Shown here piece after piece: positions 24,254-32,495 of a stretch of 36,691 bases of DNA (within the stretch, counting starts at the first letter, position 1; each line of letters begins with the position of its first letter). Location: positions 1-36,691 of the forward strand of contig JACERO010000076.1 in NCBI GenBank assembly GCA_013911135.1. Reading direction: 5' to 3'. Under the pieces are notes generated by a model. The model was not told the origin of the DNA. It made no database searches and was given only the letters and a program-made list of their open reading frames with translations. Source of the stretch: Candidatus Nitrosopumilus sp. (GTDB taxonomy: Archaea > Thermoproteota > Nitrososphaeria > Nitrososphaerales > Nitrosopumilaceae). A program made the position numbers and the translations under genes.

Positions 24254-24787
24254 TTGGTAATTGAAGTAGTTAGAATAGGACAACGTCTTGTAAGAGATGA
24301 TAGAGTTACAACACATGTTGCACTAGTTTCAAGGGCATTTGGTGCAAAGAGAATTTTTATGACTGAAGTCAATCCTGAAATCAAAGATTCTCTAGAAAAG
24401 ATCAATAAAACCTGGGGAGGAAATTTTGTAGTTGAATTTATTGATAAATGGAAATCCATTGTAAAAAAGAAAAAGGAGGAAAACTTTAGAATTGTACATC
24501 TTACAATGTATGGAGAAAGCATTAATGCAATACAAGAAAAACTTCGAAAAGAAGAAAATCTGTTAGTGGTTGTAGGTGCTGAAAAAGTCCCAAGAGAAAT
24601 TTATGAATTAGCAGACTATAATGTAGGAGTTGGCAATCAACCTCACTCGGAGATTAGTGCACTTGCAATACTTTTAGATCGTATACAAAAAGGTGAACAA
24701 TTTGAGAAGATATTTGCAGATGCAAAAAGGAAGATTATACCCACAAAAAAGGGCAAAAATGTACAAGTAAAAGAAACAAGGGATTAA
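24254..24787 (+). CDS. trm56: tRNA (cytidine(56)-2'-O)-methyltransferase Trm56
   Basis: A 177-residue SPOUT methyltransferase that 2'-O-methylates C56 in the T loop of archaeal tRNAs. EVVRIGQRLVRDDRVTTHVA near the N-terminus, ALVSRAFGA, LVVVGAEKVPREIYELADYN and the knot VGVGNQPHSEISALAILLDR match the family. The TTG at 24254 is chosen because it gives the usual N-terminus (VIEVVRIGQR) directly after hflX; starts further upstream would overlap hflX in another frame. The Lys-rich C-terminus is short and unstructured. Confidence 0.92.
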   Translation: MVIEVVRIGQRLVRDDRVTTHVALVSRAFGAKRIFMTEVNPEIKDSLEKINKTWGGNFVVEFIDKWKSIVKKKKEENFRIVHLTMYGESINAIQEKLRKEENLLVVVGAEKVPREIYELADYNVGVGNQPHSEISALAILLDRIQKGEQFEKIFADAKRKIIPTKKGKNVQVKETRD

Positions 24788-24813
24788 TAGTAGAAAATTA
24801 GGATGGATTAGAG

Positions 24814-25329
24814 TTGGTAGACAAATACGAAGATCCTTTTGTAAGAATTGCTTCAATGATTGGAGGAGATGAATATCTCAAAGTAGTAAGATCTCTACTA
24901 AAAGCAGAAGATGCAACCGACGAAGAAATTGCAAGCTCTACAGGCCTTAGAATTAACATGGTGAGGAAAGTATTGTATGATCTATTTGGAAAGTCCCTCA
25001 TTACTGGAATTAGAGTAAAAGATGAGAGAAAAGGTTGGTTTGTCTACAGATGGAGAACCAGAAGAGAAGAAGTTGAACATTTTATTGAAAATCAAAAAAA
25101 GAAAATTACAGAAAGATTGCAACAAAGATTTGATTATGAAAATGCTTCGGACTTTTATCATTGTGGTAATGAAGATTGTCCAAGGGTTACATTTGAAAAT
25201 GCACTTGATGGTATGTTCAAATGCCCATCATGTCAAAATGTTCTAAATCTAAAAAAGAATGATAAATCTAAAAAAGCATATTCAAAGAAAATTGATGAAA
25301 TTAAAAAAGATATGCAACAAATATTCTGA
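24814..25329 (+). CDS. tfe: Transcription factor E (TFE alpha)
   Basis: A 171-residue archaeal homologue of TFIIE-alpha, which helps open promoters with RNA polymerase. The N-terminal winged helix (about 1-95) has ATDEEIASSTGLRINMVRKV and KDERKGWFVYRW. A helical linker (EEVEHFIENQKKKITERLQQ) follows, then a zinc ribbon with CGNEDC and FKCPSCQNVL. The start is TTG 24814, 26 nt after trm56, with the expected domain beginning close by. It probably shares the transcript hflX-trm56-tfe. Confidence 0.94.
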   Translation: MVDKYEDPFVRIASMIGGDEYLKVVRSLLKAEDATDEEIASSTGLRINMVRKVLYDLFGKSLITGIRVKDERKGWFVYRWRTRREEVEHFIENQKKKITERLQQRFDYENASDFYHCGNEDCPRVTFENALDGMFKCPSCQNVLNLKKNDKSKKAYSKKIDEIKKDMQQIF

Positions 25330-25370
25330 TTAGAACTGAAAATAGTACTAGTAGATTAAATATAGGCGAA

Positions 25371-26777
25371 ATGGGTGAAATATCCTTGGCTCAAATCACT
25401 ACAGTAAATCCAGCTACTGGTGAAGAAATTACAACATTTTCAACAATGGATAAAAATCAAGTGGATGGTTTAGTAGGAAAAGCTAGAAGAGCATTTCCAG
25501 AATGGAAAAAAGATTATGAAAAACGTAGAAGTTACATTTACAATGTAGTAGAATACCTAAAGAAAAATAAAATAAAACTTGCAAAAATTGCAACAACTGA
25601 AATGGGTAAACCCCTCAAAGAATCAATTGGAGAAATTGAAAAATGTGCTTGGGGATTGGAATTTTATGCTGATCATGGTGACAGTTTTCTTTCTGATGAA
25701 GTATTAAACACAGATGCAAGAAAGAGTTTTCTAACTTTTGAACCACTAGGGGTAATTGGTTCTATTATGCCTTGGAATTTTCCTTATTGGCAAGCATTAA
25801 GATTTGCAGCTCCATGTTTAATGGGAGGAAATGTAATTGTAATGAAACCATCCAGAGTAACAATGCAATCAGGAATTGAAATTGAAAAAGCATTTACTGA
25901 ATCAGGCGTACCAGATGGAATTTTTCAGACAGTAGTAGGAAGCGTAGATTCTGCAAACCATCTAATTGACTCTGATGTTAATGGTATAACTTTTACTGGA
26001 AGTACAAGCGCAGGAGCAAAAGTGGGTGAAAGAGCTGCAATGCATTTGAAAAAATGTGTTTTAGAATTAGGTGGAAGTGATCCTTTCATTGTATTAGATG
26101 ATGCAATTATTGAAAAAGCAGCAGAAGGAGCAGTAAAGGGTAGATTCATCAACTGTGGTCAAAGTTGTGTAGCATCAAAAAGATTCTTTCTTGGAAAAAA
26201 TATTGCAAAAGAATTCATTGAATTATTTGTTAAAAAAGCATCTCAACTCAAAATTGGAGATCCAATGTCTATGGAAACTGATATCGGACCGATTTCAAGT
26301 AAAGAGGGACTAGAAACAATTTCTGGAATTGTAGAGGATGCAAAAGAAAAAGGTGCTGAAATTCTTTTGGGTGGTTCTAAGATTGATGGTAAAGGATTTT
26401 TCTATAAACCAACAATTCTTACAAATATTAAATCAGGTATGAGAATTGCAAAAGAAGAAACATTTGGACCAGTAGCACCAATTACAATAGTGGAGAATGA
26501 AAGTGAGGCAATCAAATTAGCTAATGATGTTGAATTTGGTTTAGGTGCAAGTATTTGGACAAAAGATCTTGCAAAAGCAGATAAAATGTCTAGACGAATT
26601 GAATCAGGAATTGTCAGTGTTAACAATGTAGTAATTTCAGATCCTAGAATTCCATTTGGAGGAATAAAACACAGTGGATTTGGAAGAGAGTTATCAAGAT
26701 ATGGAATGTTAGAATTTGTAAACATAAAATCAGTTAGATTTTATGATAATCTTACACATCACCACTACGTAGAATAG
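25371..26777 (+). CDS. Aldehyde dehydrogenase, succinate-semialdehyde type
   Basis: A 468-residue NAD(P)-dependent aldehyde dehydrogenase. MPWNFPYWQALRFAAPCLMG, FTGSTSAGAKVG, the catalytic Glu232 in LELGGSDPF and Cys266 in NCGQSCVASKRF, and ETFGPVAPI are the ALDH signatures. The short length and NPATGEEI opening are those of succinate-semialdehyde dehydrogenase-like enzymes. In ammonia-oxidising archaea a gene of this kind has been proposed for semialdehyde steps near the 3-hydroxypropionate/4-hydroxybutyrate cycle; the substrate here is not shown by sequence. It ends at a hairpin shared with a convergent gene. Confidence 0.92.
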   Translation: MGEISLAQITTVNPATGEEITTFSTMDKNQVDGLVGKARRAFPEWKKDYEKRRSYIYNVVEYLKKNKIKLAKIATTEMGKPLKESIGEIEKCAWGLEFYADHGDSFLSDEVLNTDARKSFLTFEPLGVIGSIMPWNFPYWQALRFAAPCLMGGNVIVMKPSRVTMQSGIEIEKAFTESGVPDGIFQTVVGSVDSANHLIDSDVNGITFTGSTSAGAKVGERAAMHLKKCVLELGGSDPFIVLDDAIIEKAAEGAVKGRFINCGQSCVASKRFFLGKNIAKEFIELFVKKASQLKIGDPMSMETDIGPISSKEGLETISGIVEDAKEKGAEILLGGSKIDGKGFFYKPTILTNIKSGMRIAKEETFGPVAPITIVENESEAIKLANDVEFGLGASIWTKDLAKADKMSRRIESGIVSVNNVVISDPRIPFGGIKHSGFGRELSRYGMLEFVNIKSVRFYDNLTHHHYVE

Positions 26778-26838
26778 ATTTTTTGCAAATGAGAATTACT
26801 TAATTTATTTTAAGAAAAAGAATTAAAAGATAAAATTA

Positions 26839-26858
26839 GTTAACGGTTTTTCGTTAAC
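26839..26858. terminator. Hairpin between convergent genes
   Basis: GTTAACG and CGTTAAC form a perfect 7-bp stem with a 6-nt loop (GTTTTT), 62 nt past the aldehyde dehydrogenase stop and 10 nt past the stop of the minus-strand gene at 26868. This is a likely bidirectional 3' end signal; it could also be an operator-like palindrome. Confidence 0.45.
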
Positions 26859-26867
26859 CAGTGGGGT

Positions 26868-27086
26868 TTAACGATTAGAAAGGCTTTTTGATTTTACAAA
26901 CTTCCAAATCTTTTTTGTCATTTCACTTGGTGCAATTGATTTATTTCCAAAAACTTGTTCTACAGTTTCTTTACGACCTGCAAAATTTATTGCATATCCA
27001 CCAAATGGTAGTTTTTTTGTTTTCGATTTAGCAGTCTTCTTTTTTGAAGTTTTTCTTTTTATCGTGGCTTTCTTTTTTACTGCCAA
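26868..27086 (-). CDS. Small basic protein (72 aa), function unknown
   Basis: Residues 1-26 are Lys/Thr-rich (AVKKKATIKRKTSKKKTAK), as in chromatin-like proteins. Residues 27-72 form a compact helical part (LPFGGYAINFAGRKETVEQV, then SEMTKKIWKFVKSKSL) whose end weakly recalls the SWIB fold (kk-W-x-[FY]-[IV]-K-x-x-x-L). The start is TTG 27086. A TATA-like box centred 30 nt upstream agrees with it. It is possibly DNA-associated, which is inference from composition. Confidence 0.65.
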   Translation of the reverse strand: MAVKKKATIKRKTSKKKTAKSKTKKLPFGGYAINFAGRKETVEQVFGNKSIAPSEMTKKIWKFVKSKSLSNR

Positions 27087-27111
27087 TTTCTTGTAATTTT
27101 ACTTTAAATTA

Positions 27112-27120
27112 AGTATATAA
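27112..27120 (-). promoter_or_regulatory. TATA-like box for the 27086 gene
   Basis: TTATATACT on the minus strand, centred 30 nt upstream of TTG 27086. Confidence 0.45.
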
Positions 27121-27121
27121 C

Positions 27122-27778
27122 TTACACCTTAACATAATGCAAAACAAGGTGATTTTTGAGCCTCTTGATTAATTTGAGATGTAATTTAGGTGAACTTGAA
27201 ATTTTTGCAAAACCCTGTCCTTGAACAAAAGAAATAGCATCATTACCTCCAATTAAAAATGGAGATATTGTAATAATCAATTCATCAAAAAGATTATGTT
27301 TAATAAATTCCCAATTAATGGTCCCGCCACCTTCAACAAGAATTGTTTTAATTTTTTTATCTGAAAGTTTTTTCAGTAATAATTTTATATTTACAGAATT
27401 TTCTCCAGCAATAATTACCTCTACAGGAAATTTATGTAGTTTATCAAGATTTGATTGAGAAATTCTTTTTGATACAGCTATGATCGTTGGAATCTCATTG
27501 CTTGTTTGTATGATTTTTGATTTTTTAGGTATAGTACCTTTAGAATCCAAAATTATTCTAATTGGATTTTTTCCTCTAGTATATCGTACAGTTAACAAAG
27601 GATTATCTCGTAAAACTGTATTTTTTCCAACAAGAATTGCATCTACTTTAAATCTTAGTTTATGAAGTCTTACACTATCTTGTTTTGAAGATAGTTTTGA
27701 ATCACCTGTACGAGTTGCAATTTTTCCATCAACTGATGTTGCTGCACTTAAAATTACATAAGGTTTAGATTTTTCCAT
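27122..27778 (-). CDS. arfC: Diaminohydroxyphosphoribosylaminopyrimidine-type reductase (ArfC/RIB7)
   Basis: A 218-residue dihydrofolate-reductase-fold enzyme that reduces the ribosyl chain of the pyrimidine intermediate to ribityl in riboflavin synthesis. Signatures are PYVILSAATSVDGKIAT, the NADPH-binding region VDAILVGKNTVLRDNPLLTVR, and ILVEGGGTINWEFI. It lacks the deaminase domain of bacterial RibD, as in archaea and fungi. ATG 27778 is preferred to the start at 27796 because it begins next to the first strand. It is the last gene of the rib operon and overlaps the amidohydrolase gene by 14 nt. Confidence 0.9.
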   Translation of the reverse strand: MEKSKPYVILSAATSVDGKIATRTGDSKLSSKQDSVRLHKLRFKVDAILVGKNTVLRDNPLLTVRYTRGKNPIRIILDSKGTIPKKSKIIQTSNEIPTIIAVSKRISQSNLDKLHKFPVEVIIAGENSVNIKLLLKKLSDKKIKTILVEGGGTINWEFIKHNLFDELIITISPFLIGGNDAISFVQGQGFAKISSSPKLHLKLIKRLKNHLVLHYVKV

Positions 27779-28955
27779 ATACGATTTTACCTCCAATCAT
27801 TACTGCTTTAATGGTAGTTTCTGATGCTCGATGAACTATTGATGCATATGGATTATGCATTGGTTCTAAATCTAATGCATGCTTGTCAAGAAAAATACAA
27901 TCAGCAATTTTTCCAGTTTCAATTACTCCAATATTTTTTTTCAAAAGTTTTCCTCCGTTTACTGTAGCCATTTTAAGAATTTCTTTAGGATCAATTCTTT
28001 TTTTATGAATTCCCATAGTTGCTTTCCAAAGAAAATCCATTTCTCTAAACATGTCTGGGGAATTTATCATCACATTATCAGTACCTAATGCTAATGTGCA
28101 TCCTGCCTTTTGCATTAATTCTATGTCTGGAATTCCCTCAGCTAGAGACGAATTAGCCCTTGGGCAGATTACAATTCCTCTAGTTTTCTTTGCTACAGCA
28201 CAAAGATCACCTTTAGAAGCATAAGTCATATGAACCAAAAAATGAGGCTTTAGAGATAAAGCTCGAACTGTTTCAGATTTTCCAGTAATTTTCTTTGATG
28301 TAGAAACACTTTGTTTAGTTTCAGAAGAATGTATGACTCTAAGTTTTGGTGTTTTTGAATAATAATTTAATGCTGATGTGCTATTCTCGTTTGCACCACT
28401 TATACCAATTCCATCGCATTTTTTGATGAGTTTTGTCAGATCTTCAGTTTTTTCTCTAGGAAAAGGTTGGTTTTTTCTGATTTCAGATGGTTTTTGATAA
28501 AATTCTACTCTACCTAGAATAATTGAGCGTAAAGGAATATCAGATAATGCTTTTTTGAGTAAAGTAACGCCATCTAATCCACCTTCTCTAAAATCAACAA
28601 ATGTGATAATTCCTTTTCGAATCATTGAATGACATGTGTTTTTCATAAAATTAGCTAGATTTTCTTGAGATGTGTTTTTTAGGATTTTGGATTTGGCTCC
28701 AAACACAGGATGAATTCTTTTATCAACAGAACTATTTAGTGTAATATCTTTACCAATGGAATCTCCTATGTGTGTATGAGCATTAATGAATCCTGGAATT
28801 AATAAAAGACCTTCACAATCTATAGATTCTTCTTTAACACTTGGCCTAATTTTTGGTTGAATTTTTTTAAATATTTTATTCTGAATTTTGATATTAGTAT
28901 TTGAAATGAAATCTAATTCTTGACCTGATAATACACTTAGATTTTTAATTAACAT
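27765..28955 (-). CDS. Amidohydrolase (ATZ/TRZ-like), candidate riboflavin-pathway deaminase
   Basis: A 396-residue amidohydrolase-superfamily enzyme. Metal and catalytic residues are visible: H60 and H62 in GFINAHTHIGD, H209 and E212 in VIHSSET, H242 in LVHMTYAS, and D293 in LALGTDN. GVIETGKIADCIFLD closes the beta sandwich. The H-x-x-E pair is typical of deaminases such as cytosine, guanine and S-adenosylhomocysteine deaminases. The gene lies inside the riboflavin operon, overlapping arfA and arfC, where the archaeal pathway needs deamination of the diamino-pyrimidine intermediate and also deformylation. It is therefore a good candidate for the deaminase; this is inference. A nucleobase deaminase of salvage is the alternative. 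Confidence 0.85.
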   Translation of the reverse strand: MLIKNLSVLSGQELDFISNTNIKIQNKIFKKIQPKIRPSVKEESIDCEGLLLIPGFINAHTHIGDSIGKDITLNSSVDKRIHPVFGAKSKILKNTSQENLANFMKNTCHSMIRKGIITFVDFREGGLDGVTLLKKALSDIPLRSIILGRVEFYQKPSEIRKNQPFPREKTEDLTKLIKKCDGIGISGANENSTSALNYYSKTPKLRVIHSSETKQSVSTSKKITGKSETVRALSLKPHFLVHMTYASKGDLCAVAKKTRGIVICPRANSSLAEGIPDIELMQKAGCTLALGTDNVMINSPDMFREMDFLWKATMGIHKKRIDPKEILKMATVNGGKLLKKNIGVIETGKIADCIFLDKHALDLEPMHNPYASIVHRASETTIKAVMIGGKIVYGKI

Positions 28956-29701
28956 GATAATTCATAAACTTCAGGTTTTTCTTTTCCTGAATCTCGAATT
29001 TCTCGTATAGTGTCAAGAGATTTTGTGGCTAGTTTTACAGCTTCTCTAGCAGTATGTGCATTACCAATTCCACAATTCAAAGAAATTTTGTCATCACTTT
29101 TAACTATGTCAATAAAATTCTGGACAGATTTTTTTGCATCATCACTTGCAATTACCATAAAATTATCACCACCCATAAAAAAGGTAAGAGAGTCTTTTTG
29201 TAGAAAAAATTTTGACATTTTTGAATATAACGCAAAAATTATGGATGAAATTTCATAAGGAGAACTAGTTTGTCCCTTTGAAGTAAGATCATCTACATCC
29301 AAATGCATAATTGAGACTTTTGAATCAGATTTACCGTTAACAAAACCAAAAATATTATGTTCCTTATTTAGTATGGTTTCATTTCTCTTTCCGTCATGAG
29401 CCTTTAAGTTTGCTTCAAATGGAGATTTTCCAAAACCAATTGAAATAGTCAAATGTACATCAAATGATTTTTCGAGTGATTTTTGGATTTGAATATGATC
29501 ATCTAGTTCAAGTCCATTTGAGACTACAAAAAATTCATCTGCTCGATTAAGAAAAACTAAACAATTTTTTTCAGAAAATAATTTCTGCACTTCTTTGTAG
29601 AGAGATGCTTGAAGCATTTGGAGTTCATGTTCTCTATCACTTCCTAATGTCAGGGTCCAAGGACCATATCCACTAATTTTCAAGATGCTAAGTTGAATCA
29701 T
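28949..29701 (-). CDS. arfA: GTP cyclohydrolase III (ArfA)
   Basis: A 250-residue archaeal enzyme that opens GTP to the formylamino-pyrimidine, the first step of archaeal riboflavin and F420 chromophore synthesis. The opening ISGYGPWTLTLGSDREHELQ, CLVFLNRADEFFVVSNGL and HLTISIGFGKSPFEA are diagnostic. The second cyclase-like half has SIMHLDVDDLTSKGQ and FFMGGDNFMVI. The two-domain arrangement resembles nucleotidyl cyclases. It overlaps ribH by 4 nt and the amidohydrolase gene by 7 nt. Confidence 0.92.
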   Translation of the reverse strand: MIQLSILKISGYGPWTLTLGSDREHELQMLQASLYKEVQKLFSEKNCLVFLNRADEFFVVSNGLELDDHIQIQKSLEKSFDVHLTISIGFGKSPFEANLKAHDGKRNETILNKEHNIFGFVNGKSDSKVSIMHLDVDDLTSKGQTSSPYEISSIIFALYSKMSKFFLQKDSLTFFMGGDNFMVIASDDAKKSVQNFIDIVKSDDKISLNCGIGNAHTAREAVKLATKSLDTIREIRDSGKEKPEVYELSC

Positions 29702-30114
29702 TTTTGGATCCTCTGTAGTTCTTTAGAGATTTTCACAACAGCCTCAACTGCACGTTCTGCAACAGGTCTTATTCTAGCATAAGCATGTCTTTCTTGCATT
29801 CCAGGACCAGATATTCCCAGAGAAACAGGTTTTTGGTATTTTATGGACAAGTCAGAAAGGGATTTGGTAGCAACATGAGAAATTACCTCATCATGCTTTG
29901 TTTGACCCTTAATTATCGCTCCTAAAGTGACTACACCATCAACATCTTTTTTCTTCAATAATGCATCTACAATAATAGGTATGTCAAAGGCTCCAGGAAC
30001 CTTACACGTATAAGTTATTTTTAATTTCATCAAGTTTGCTTTTTCTTGAGCTACAGAAAGCATCCTAGATGTCACTTTTTCATTAAATTCCGAAACCACT
30101 ATAGCAATATTCAA
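29698..30114 (-). CDS. ribH: 6,7-dimethyl-8-ribityllumazine synthase
   Basis: A 138-residue lumazine synthase that condenses the ribityl-amino pyrimidine with dihydroxybutanone phosphate. IAIVVSEFNEKVTSRML, the KVPGAFDIPI loop, VVTLGAIIKGQTKHDEVISH (with the catalytic His) and PVSLGISGPGM match the family. It assembles into pentamers or capsids in the cytosol. It starts 2 nt after the ribB stop and overlaps arfA by 4 nt. Confidence 0.95.
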   Translation of the reverse strand: MNIAIVVSEFNEKVTSRMLSVAQEKANLMKLKITYTCKVPGAFDIPIIVDALLKKKDVDGVVTLGAIIKGQTKHDEVISHVATKSLSDLSIKYQKPVSLGISGPGMQERHAYARIRPVAERAVEAVVKISKELQRIQK

Positions 30115-30116
30115 AA

Positions 30117-30782
30117 CTAATGCACCTTGGCGTATTCTAAAAGTTCTTTTCCATCAACCAATGGAATTGCATTTTGTTTTGCAAATTGTTCTGCTTTATC
30201 CACAGATAATGCATTATATGTTTCAGCATCCATCATTTCACAAATTGCAGTAACTGGAGTCAATCCTGCTATTTGAGCTAAATAAACAGACATTTCAGTG
30301 TGTCCCTGACGTGCAGCAAGCAACCCTTGAGATGCTATCAATAAAGGAACATGACCTGGAGTTTTGAAAGATGATGCAAATTTTTTCTGTTTGTTTTCAA
30401 TATTAAAGATTTTTGCCATCTCTTGAATTGTTAATGCTCTATCTTTGTCAGTTACTCCAGTGTAAGTTTGATAGTGATTTACAGACAATGAAAAAGTTGG
30501 ATGATCACCATAAGGTGCTAAACCCATAATCATCTCCTTGTTTGATATTGGAGAGTCAGAAAGAATTTCATGCATGTATCTTAATTCAAGAGATGCTGCA
30601 AAATTATGATCTAATGCAATACATAATAATCCACCAGCATGTTGACGCATTCTTGCAACATGTTCAGGTCTAATAAATTCTGCAGCTACAACCATATCAA
30701 TTTCGTTTTCTCGTCCAGCTGAATCAAACAATAAAATAAATTCTCCGCGTTTTAGAGATTCTAATGCAGGTTCTAGATACAT
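30117..30782 (-). CDS. ribB: 3,4-dihydroxy-2-butanone-4-phosphate synthase
   Basis: A 221-residue enzyme that makes the four-carbon donor for ribH from ribulose 5-phosphate. Signatures are FILLFDSAGRENEIDMVVAA, MRQHAGGLLCIAL, the substrate loop FSLSVNHYQTYTGVTDKDRA, FKTPGHVPLLIA and RQGHTEMSVYLAQIAGLTP. ATG 30782 is chosen over TTG 30788 because a TATA-like box is centred 27-28 nt upstream. First gene of the operon ribB-ribH-arfA-amidohydrolase-arfC. Confidence 0.95.
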   Translation of the reverse strand: MYLEPALESLKRGEFILLFDSAGRENEIDMVVAAEFIRPEHVARMRQHAGGLLCIALDHNFAASLELRYMHEILSDSPISNKEMIMGLAPYGDHPTFSLSVNHYQTYTGVTDKDRALTIQEMAKIFNIENKQKKFASSFKTPGHVPLLIASQGLLAARQGHTEMSVYLAQIAGLTPVTAICEMMDAETYNALSVDKAEQFAKQNAIPLVDGKELLEYAKVH

Positions 30783-30805
30783 ATACAAAAATTCTCAGAA
30801 TCTAA

Positions 30806-30813
30806 TTATAAAG
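30806..30813 (-). promoter_or_regulatory. TATA-like box for the ribB operon
   Basis: CTTTATAA on the minus strand, centred 27-28 nt upstream of ATG 30782. It lies in the spacer after ribE, so the five downstream genes have their own promoter. Confidence 0.5.
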
Positions 30814-30860
30814 TTTACTAAAAAAGTAGTAATTACCATTAAAATTGTAGATAATTGGCT

Positions 30861-31445
30861 TTATTTTAGAATATATTTTCCAAGAATATCAGTTTCAATA
30901 TTAACTTTGTCGCCCACTTTTTTGGTTTGAAAATTTGTAACTTCAATGGTGTGAGGAATTAATGATACTGATGCAAGAGTATTTTTTATATCAACAACCG
31001 TTAAACTGATTCCATCTACAGCAATAGAGCCTTTCTTCACTACATATTTTGATAGTTTTTTGGGAACTTCAAACCAAATTTGAACTTCTTTAGATTTTTT
31101 TATAATTTTTTTAATAATTCCTACTCCATCAACATGACCTAAAACAAAATGTCCTTCTAATCTATCACCAGCTTTCAAACTTCGTTCAATGTTTACAATT
31201 CCACCAACTTTTAGATTTCCAAGATCTGTTTTTTTTGTGGTTTCTTCAATCATTTCAAAAATACAGCTTGATTTGGATAGTTTTGTTGCAGTAAGACAAA
31301 CACCATTAAGTGCAACACTTTGTCCAATTTTTAATCCCTTAGCATGTTTTCCTAGATTTACAGTCATTTGAATAGCACTTCTGTTTTTTGTATTTTTAGA
31401 AATCTTTTCTACTTTACCAATTCCTTCAATGATTCCTGTAAACAT
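30861..31445 (-). CDS. ribE: Riboflavin synthase, alpha-subunit type
   Basis: A 194-residue protein with two lumazine-binding beta-barrel repeats. It dismutates two ribityllumazines into riboflavin and the pyrimidine. MFTGIIEGIGKVEKI is the canonical start. Repeat 1 has SVALNGVCLTAT and repeat 2 has GSIAVDGISLTVVDI; LEGHFVLGHVDGVG bridges them. This is the bacterial-type enzyme rather than the RibC type of methanogens. The ATG at 31445 agrees with a TATA-like box 26 nt upstream. It is separated from ribB by 78 nt with its own promoter. Confidence 0.95.
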   Translation of the reverse strand: MFTGIIEGIGKVEKISKNTKNRSAIQMTVNLGKHAKGLKIGQSVALNGVCLTATKLSKSSCIFEMIEETTKKTDLGNLKVGGIVNIERSLKAGDRLEGHFVLGHVDGVGIIKKIIKKSKEVQIWFEVPKKLSKYVVKKGSIAVDGISLTVVDIKNTLASVSLIPHTIEVTNFQTKKVGDKVNIETDILGKYILK

Positions 31446-31466
31446 CAAAAACTAGTAGAATTCTCT

Positions 31467-31475
31467 GTATAAAAT
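31467..31475 (-). promoter_or_regulatory. TATA-like box for ribE
   Basis: ATTTTATAC on the minus strand is centred 26 nt upstream of ATG 31445. Confidence 0.5.
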
Positions 31476-31502
31476 TATTTACTTAATACAAATTAGATGT
31501 AA

Positions 31503-32207
31503 TTATTTAGAATCATATTCTTCAAACTCATTCTCACATAGTTGATGAAAAACAGAACATTTGTTTTTTTTAGCATCCATTTTGATTTTTTCCATTTCTT
31601 TGTTGAGTACACCTTGTGCAGCTAAAAATGCATCATCTTCCATACCCAATTTTTTAAATAATTGTGATTTTGCAAGAGGTATTTCTTTTAAGCTTGAATC
31701 AATCGTTTGGGCCTTATCATAATTGTCTATTGCATCTTGGTAGTTACCCAAATGACTAAGAGAAATAGCCTTATTCATTAAAGCAGTAACATCATCTAGA
31801 TCTAGTTCAAGAGATTTGTCATAATATTCAAGAGCATCTTGATGCCGATTTAGTTCATTTAGAGATAATCCCATACTGTTAAGAGCCCAAATATCTCTAG
31901 AATTTTTAGAAAGAAGTTGTTTACATAATTTTAGAACTTGTTCATATTGTTTCAAATTTTCAAGAGCATAGATCTTATTTTTTAGTGCATAAGTATCTGA
32001 ACTCTTTATTTCTAGAACTTTATCACAATAAACAATAGATTCTTCATATTTTTTCAAATAAATTAGAGATAGAGAAATATTTTGAAGTGCAATCATATCA
32101 TCAGGAGTTTTTTTCAGTAAATTTTTACAATAATTGTACATATCATCGTATTTTCCAGAATTAAACATTCTAGTAATTACATTTGAAGGATCAAGAAGAT
32201 TAATCAT
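31503..32207 (-). CDS. Tetratricopeptide-repeat protein (234 aa)
   Basis: Built mostly of 34-residue TPR units, about five to six from residue 15 to 195. Examples are ALQNISLSLIYLKKYEESIV, ALNSMGLSLNELNRHQDALE and ALMNKAISLSHLGNYQDAID, each followed by YYDKSLELD-like endings. There is no signal peptide or membrane helix, so it acts in the cytosol as a binding scaffold. The C-terminus (MDAKKNKCSVFHQLCENEFE) leaves the repeat pattern and has two cysteines. The partner is unknown. Confidence 0.88.
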   Translation of the reverse strand: MINLLDPSNVITRMFNSGKYDDMYNYCKNLLKKTPDDMIALQNISLSLIYLKKYEESIVYCDKVLEIKSSDTYALKNKIYALENLKQYEQVLKLCKQLLSKNSRDIWALNSMGLSLNELNRHQDALEYYDKSLELDLDDVTALMNKAISLSHLGNYQDAIDNYDKAQTIDSSLKEIPLAKSQLFKKLGMEDDAFLAAQGVLNKEMEKIKMDAKKNKCSVFHQLCENEFEEYDSK

Positions 32208-32289
32208 TTTACTATAATTTTATAAAAATCCATTATCTATAACATATTCTACTAAGAGAAAATCTTGAAAAAAGATATTTTTTTATTGA

Positions 32290-32433
32290 TTATTTCAAAG
32301 ATTTACGAAGTGTTTCGTTCAGTACTCTGGAATAACTATATGATGACTGTTCTTGTGAAATCAGTTTTGCTTGTCTGAGTCTGAGTTTCTTGTCAAGATC
32401 TTCGTCGATCATAATTGTAACACGTTTACTCAT
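32290..32433 (-). CDS. Ribbon-helix-helix DNA-binding protein (47 aa)
   Basis: A short frame from ATG 32433 encoding MSKRVTIMIDEDLDKKLR, then QAKLISQEQSSYSYSRVLNE and TLRKSLK. The strand RVTIMIDEDLDKKL and the second helix SYSRVLNETL are the CopG/MetJ-type ribbon-helix-helix pattern, so it should dimerise and bind DNA. A TATA-like box is centred 26 nt upstream. No toxin gene is adjacent, so it is more likely a stand-alone regulator than an antitoxin. Confidence 0.8.
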   Translation of the reverse strand: MSKRVTIMIDEDLDKKLRLRQAKLISQEQSSYSYSRVLNETLRKSLK

Positions 32434-32453
32434 ACATTAGTAATATGAAGTTT

Positions 32454-32463
32454 GTAATATAAC
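32454..32463 (-). promoter_or_regulatory. TATA-like box for the RHH gene
   Basis: GTTATATTAC on the minus strand, centred 26 nt upstream of ATG 32433. Confidence 0.45.
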
Positions 32464-32495
32464 ATTTTATGACAAGTTCCAAAAATGGGAACAGA

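Noticed and set aside
32290-32433. Antitoxin of a toxin-antitoxin pair
   Set aside because: The RHH fold fits, but neighbours are a receiver protein and a TPR protein and no toxin-like frame overlaps or adjoins it.
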